Of a DNA stretch of 62,930 bases, positions 62,101 to 62,930 are shown piece after piece. A program made the translations under genes and the position numbers. This stretch comes from Treponema sp. (GTDB taxonomy: Bacteria > Spirochaetota > Spirochaetia > Treponematales > Breznakiellaceae), in contig WRLP01000015.1 of the NCBI GenBank assembly GCA_009777535.1, forward strand, positions 1 to 62,930, in the 5' to 3' direction. The notes under the pieces were generated by a model. It was not told where the DNA came from and made no database searches. It saw nothing but the letters and a program-made list of their open reading frames with translations. Each line of letters starts with the position of its first letter. The first letter of the stretch is position 1.

Positions 62101-62930
62101 GTTAGCTCCGGTGATGTCAGTTGCCGTAGTGTATGCCGTTGCTCCTATGATTGTCGTTATTGCATCTCCGTAAGCCGGTGCAGCAACAGAAGCGTCGCTC
62201 TTATTGTAATAGAAAGCAAACCCTGCCGCCGCCGTTTGCGGAGCAAGCGTTACCTTGCCGTCTCCGGCTGTCAGGCCGACTGTCAGGTTTTCAAGGTTCT
62301 GTACAGGCTCGCCATCTGTCGTTACGGTAACAACACATGTCGCTGTTAAGCCGCGGTCAATAGTGGTTACAGTTATGGTTACAGTGCCTTCCTCTGCATC
62401 TTCCGGTACATTGATAACACCATAGGCGTTCACGGCGGCAAGAGCGGGATTATCGCTCGTCCACCTTACACGCTTCTCTGTAGCGTCTTCCGGGTCAAAA
62501 ACCGCAGCAAGAGTTTCAGAGCCGCCGGCCTCTATTGTTACGGCGGTTTTGTTCAGGCTAACTCCCTCCACAGCGACAAAGTTATCGGCGGAGTAAACGT
62601 ACACCGTAAAAGTTATGCTTTTACCGCTACTGCCCCCGTAGCTTACAGTTATTTCCTGCTCACCCTCGACATCGGGATCAAAGCCGCTGATGGTACAATC
62701 GCCTATGCCCACAGTCGTACTCGTGCCATCAGAATAATTGATTGTTATTTCGAAGTCTTCGAGTTCCAGAAGCAGGGCATCTAAATCGAATTCGCCGTCG
62801 ATGACGAAGAAGTCTTCCTGTATCACTGGAATGACAATATCGTCGATGGTTTTACCACCCGAACTTCCGCCGCCGCCCTCAGTTGGACAGGCGATAAACA
62901 CCAGAGATAGGGCTAAAATAGCAAGAATTG
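59116..62930 (-). CDS. Large GLUG-repeat surface lipoprotein, 5' end beyond the window
   Basis: At least 1270 residues. The frame stays open to the right edge, and its last codons inside the window encode ILAILALSLVFIAC, a signal peptide with lipobox FIAC, so only the first few residues are outside. After a Gly/Ser linker come a treponemal beta domain, a BIG2-type Ig domain (about 100-180, GVSLNKTAVTIEAGG), fibronectin-III-like domains (about 185-400), and three related copies of a domain starting VSVGxQSGxLxAG. The last ~400 residues are GLUG-type solenoid repeats (NCYTTGAVSG, GGIAGT). An adhesin-like role is inferred. It is the counterpart of the lipoprotein at 20189. Confidence 0.82.
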   Translation of the reverse strand, partial: ILAILALSLVFIACPTEGGGGSSGGKTIDDIVIPVIQEDFFVIDGEFDLDALLLELEDFEITINYSDGTSTTVGIGDCTISGFDPDVEGEQEITVSYGGSSGKSITFTVYVYSADNFVAVEGVSLNKTAVTIEAGGSETLAAVFDPEDATEKRVRWTSDNPALAAVNAYGVINVPEDAEEGTVTITVTTIDRGLTATCVVTVTTDGEPVQNLENLTVGLTAGDGKVTLAPQTAAAGFAFYYNKSDASVAAPAYGDAITTIIGATAYTTATDITGANETAIYVQVYKVETTGNTIVGFGQANRTPTATPDTAAPVPGNSGAITTADVTQNSLTLNWAKATDDITAPANLLYFVYQKDSAFTMSAGLPTDGNLLNAGGTADIATYNVTGLSAVTSYYFIVVVEDEAGNRAAYTAVSETTAATLTYEISASTLTSFGSLVTPYTQPTAQTVIITNTGTGTVMLNQPTSTNYDIGTLSATAIAAGETATFTVQPKAGLAEGNHNETINITGSNDAETSVDAEFTVLTPKTVSVGMQSGTLSAGVAGTVTFPVTTANIANGSYTATVANLPEGVTVQGQVTIDSNSGTLTLAGNTSTAAGTTSNLTLTIDGTTSGNFELSIAAAPKAVSVGEQSGPLTAATAGSVTFAVTTVSIGNSFSVGDGQVSWFSDPEGTTAESRPSGITVTGTPTNNNASTITMTATTATVAGTYYFKVTIDSTTSAVATLIIGVAVKSVGVETQTGTMTEGVAGSVTYKVNTSGIANGTYPATVANRPTGVTVGDSGNVTLSAGTGTLTLTGDTTTTAGLSTNLTLTLDGVTSGAFSLNIIEAKPFEGEGTEDQPYLIGTAAQLVNLGALMRAGDSAYYNKVYKLTAPIDLDVAPYNSDKGWIPVGNFRGVFDGDGKTISGLFINDDERYSAGLFSDINYGSVVKNLTLTSVNITAQNGSNSYVGGVAGHVYSGNSIINCTVSGNINGGTRVGGVAGYLQINSSIADCSSSAAVSGNNRVGGVVGDISSGCSIANSSSTGTISGYQAVGGVVGFNEGTVTNCSYTTGSVSGYAMAGGIAGTSYNAITGCYSTGAVSATNGGVGGIAGSVYGSVSNCYAAGSVSANSSSNAGGIAGTVFDNVSISNCYTTGAVSGNNNIGGIAGVMLTGSSTVNCFALNPTVKGSSDVGRILGYFEGGTLSGNYAYSGMGTDGGTDFGTDRGESHPNGVDISATAATTQSTYSTSVPAQNFTGWSFGSSDASPWDWGGSSYPLPVLYWQSGTPTLPGHLE

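Overview
The window looks like a chromosome segment of a treponeme-type spirochaete, most likely a gut or termite-gut relative of Treponema. The reasons are relaxed spirochaetal lipoboxes (LFSC, TFSC, TFGC, FIAC), large GLUG-repeat surface lipoproteins, a BMP-type (TmpC/PnrA-like) ABC transporter, an M18 aminopeptidase, an ECF-type biotin transporter and several Treponema-like proteins of unknown function. The genus is an inference from protein style. No rRNA, tRNA, CRISPR array or complete insertion sequence was seen.

Layout. (1) 295-5179: an RND/MMPL exporter, a LolA-like periplasmic carrier and an outer-membrane barrel protein, probably an export system. (2) 5213-5986: three TTAACA direct repeats, two tandem genes for proteins built from 11-residue repeats, and a terminator. 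(3) 6018-11322: a large lipoprotein, a 3-hydroxyacyl-CoA dehydrogenase, a Sir2 deacylase and a small outer-membrane protein. (4) 11526-14484: gltX and an M18 aminopeptidase. (5) 14545-19775: a tightly packed aromatic pathway operon (DAHP synthase, tyrA, aroB, aroA, aroC). (6) 20189-23212: a GLUG lipoprotein. (7) 23353-24216: remnants of toxin-antitoxin-like genes. (8) 24536-31795: aspartate-family enzymes on the minus strand, then a WecA-like transferase, a cysteine desulfurase and ThiI on the plus strand. (9) 31792-47450: a long minus-strand run with valS, an RSH-like HD protein, an FGGY kinase, a four-gene BMP-type ABC importer, a GHMP kinase, surE, and TPR/NHL/VWA proteins. (10) 47498-51404: a metallo-hydrolase and the bioYMN-birA operon, which has a BirA-type operator over its promoter. 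(11) 51410-55467: a VWA protein, an HD hydrolase and a DinG-like helicase. (12) 55468-59115: an accessory strip holding a PIN toxin-antitoxin pair, an SDH-type serine protease with a small partner, and dense repeats. (13) 59116-62930: a second GLUG lipoprotein cut by the window edge.

The most unusual aspect is the load of dispersed non-coding repeats. At least six kinds recur: a palindromic 'accacgaac/gttcgtggt' element with four copies, an 'acggatt' element, 'cacgcaaagacgccaag', 'gctcattgctctttgct', polypurine 'gtaaaaagtaaaaatt' and 'ccccaatcccc'. Several have entered coding sequence: the N-terminus of the barrel protein at 3722, the middle of aroA, the 3' end of aroC and possibly the signal peptide of the lipoprotein at 20189. 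A strongly structured element with its own near-consensus promoter lies at 58582-58932.
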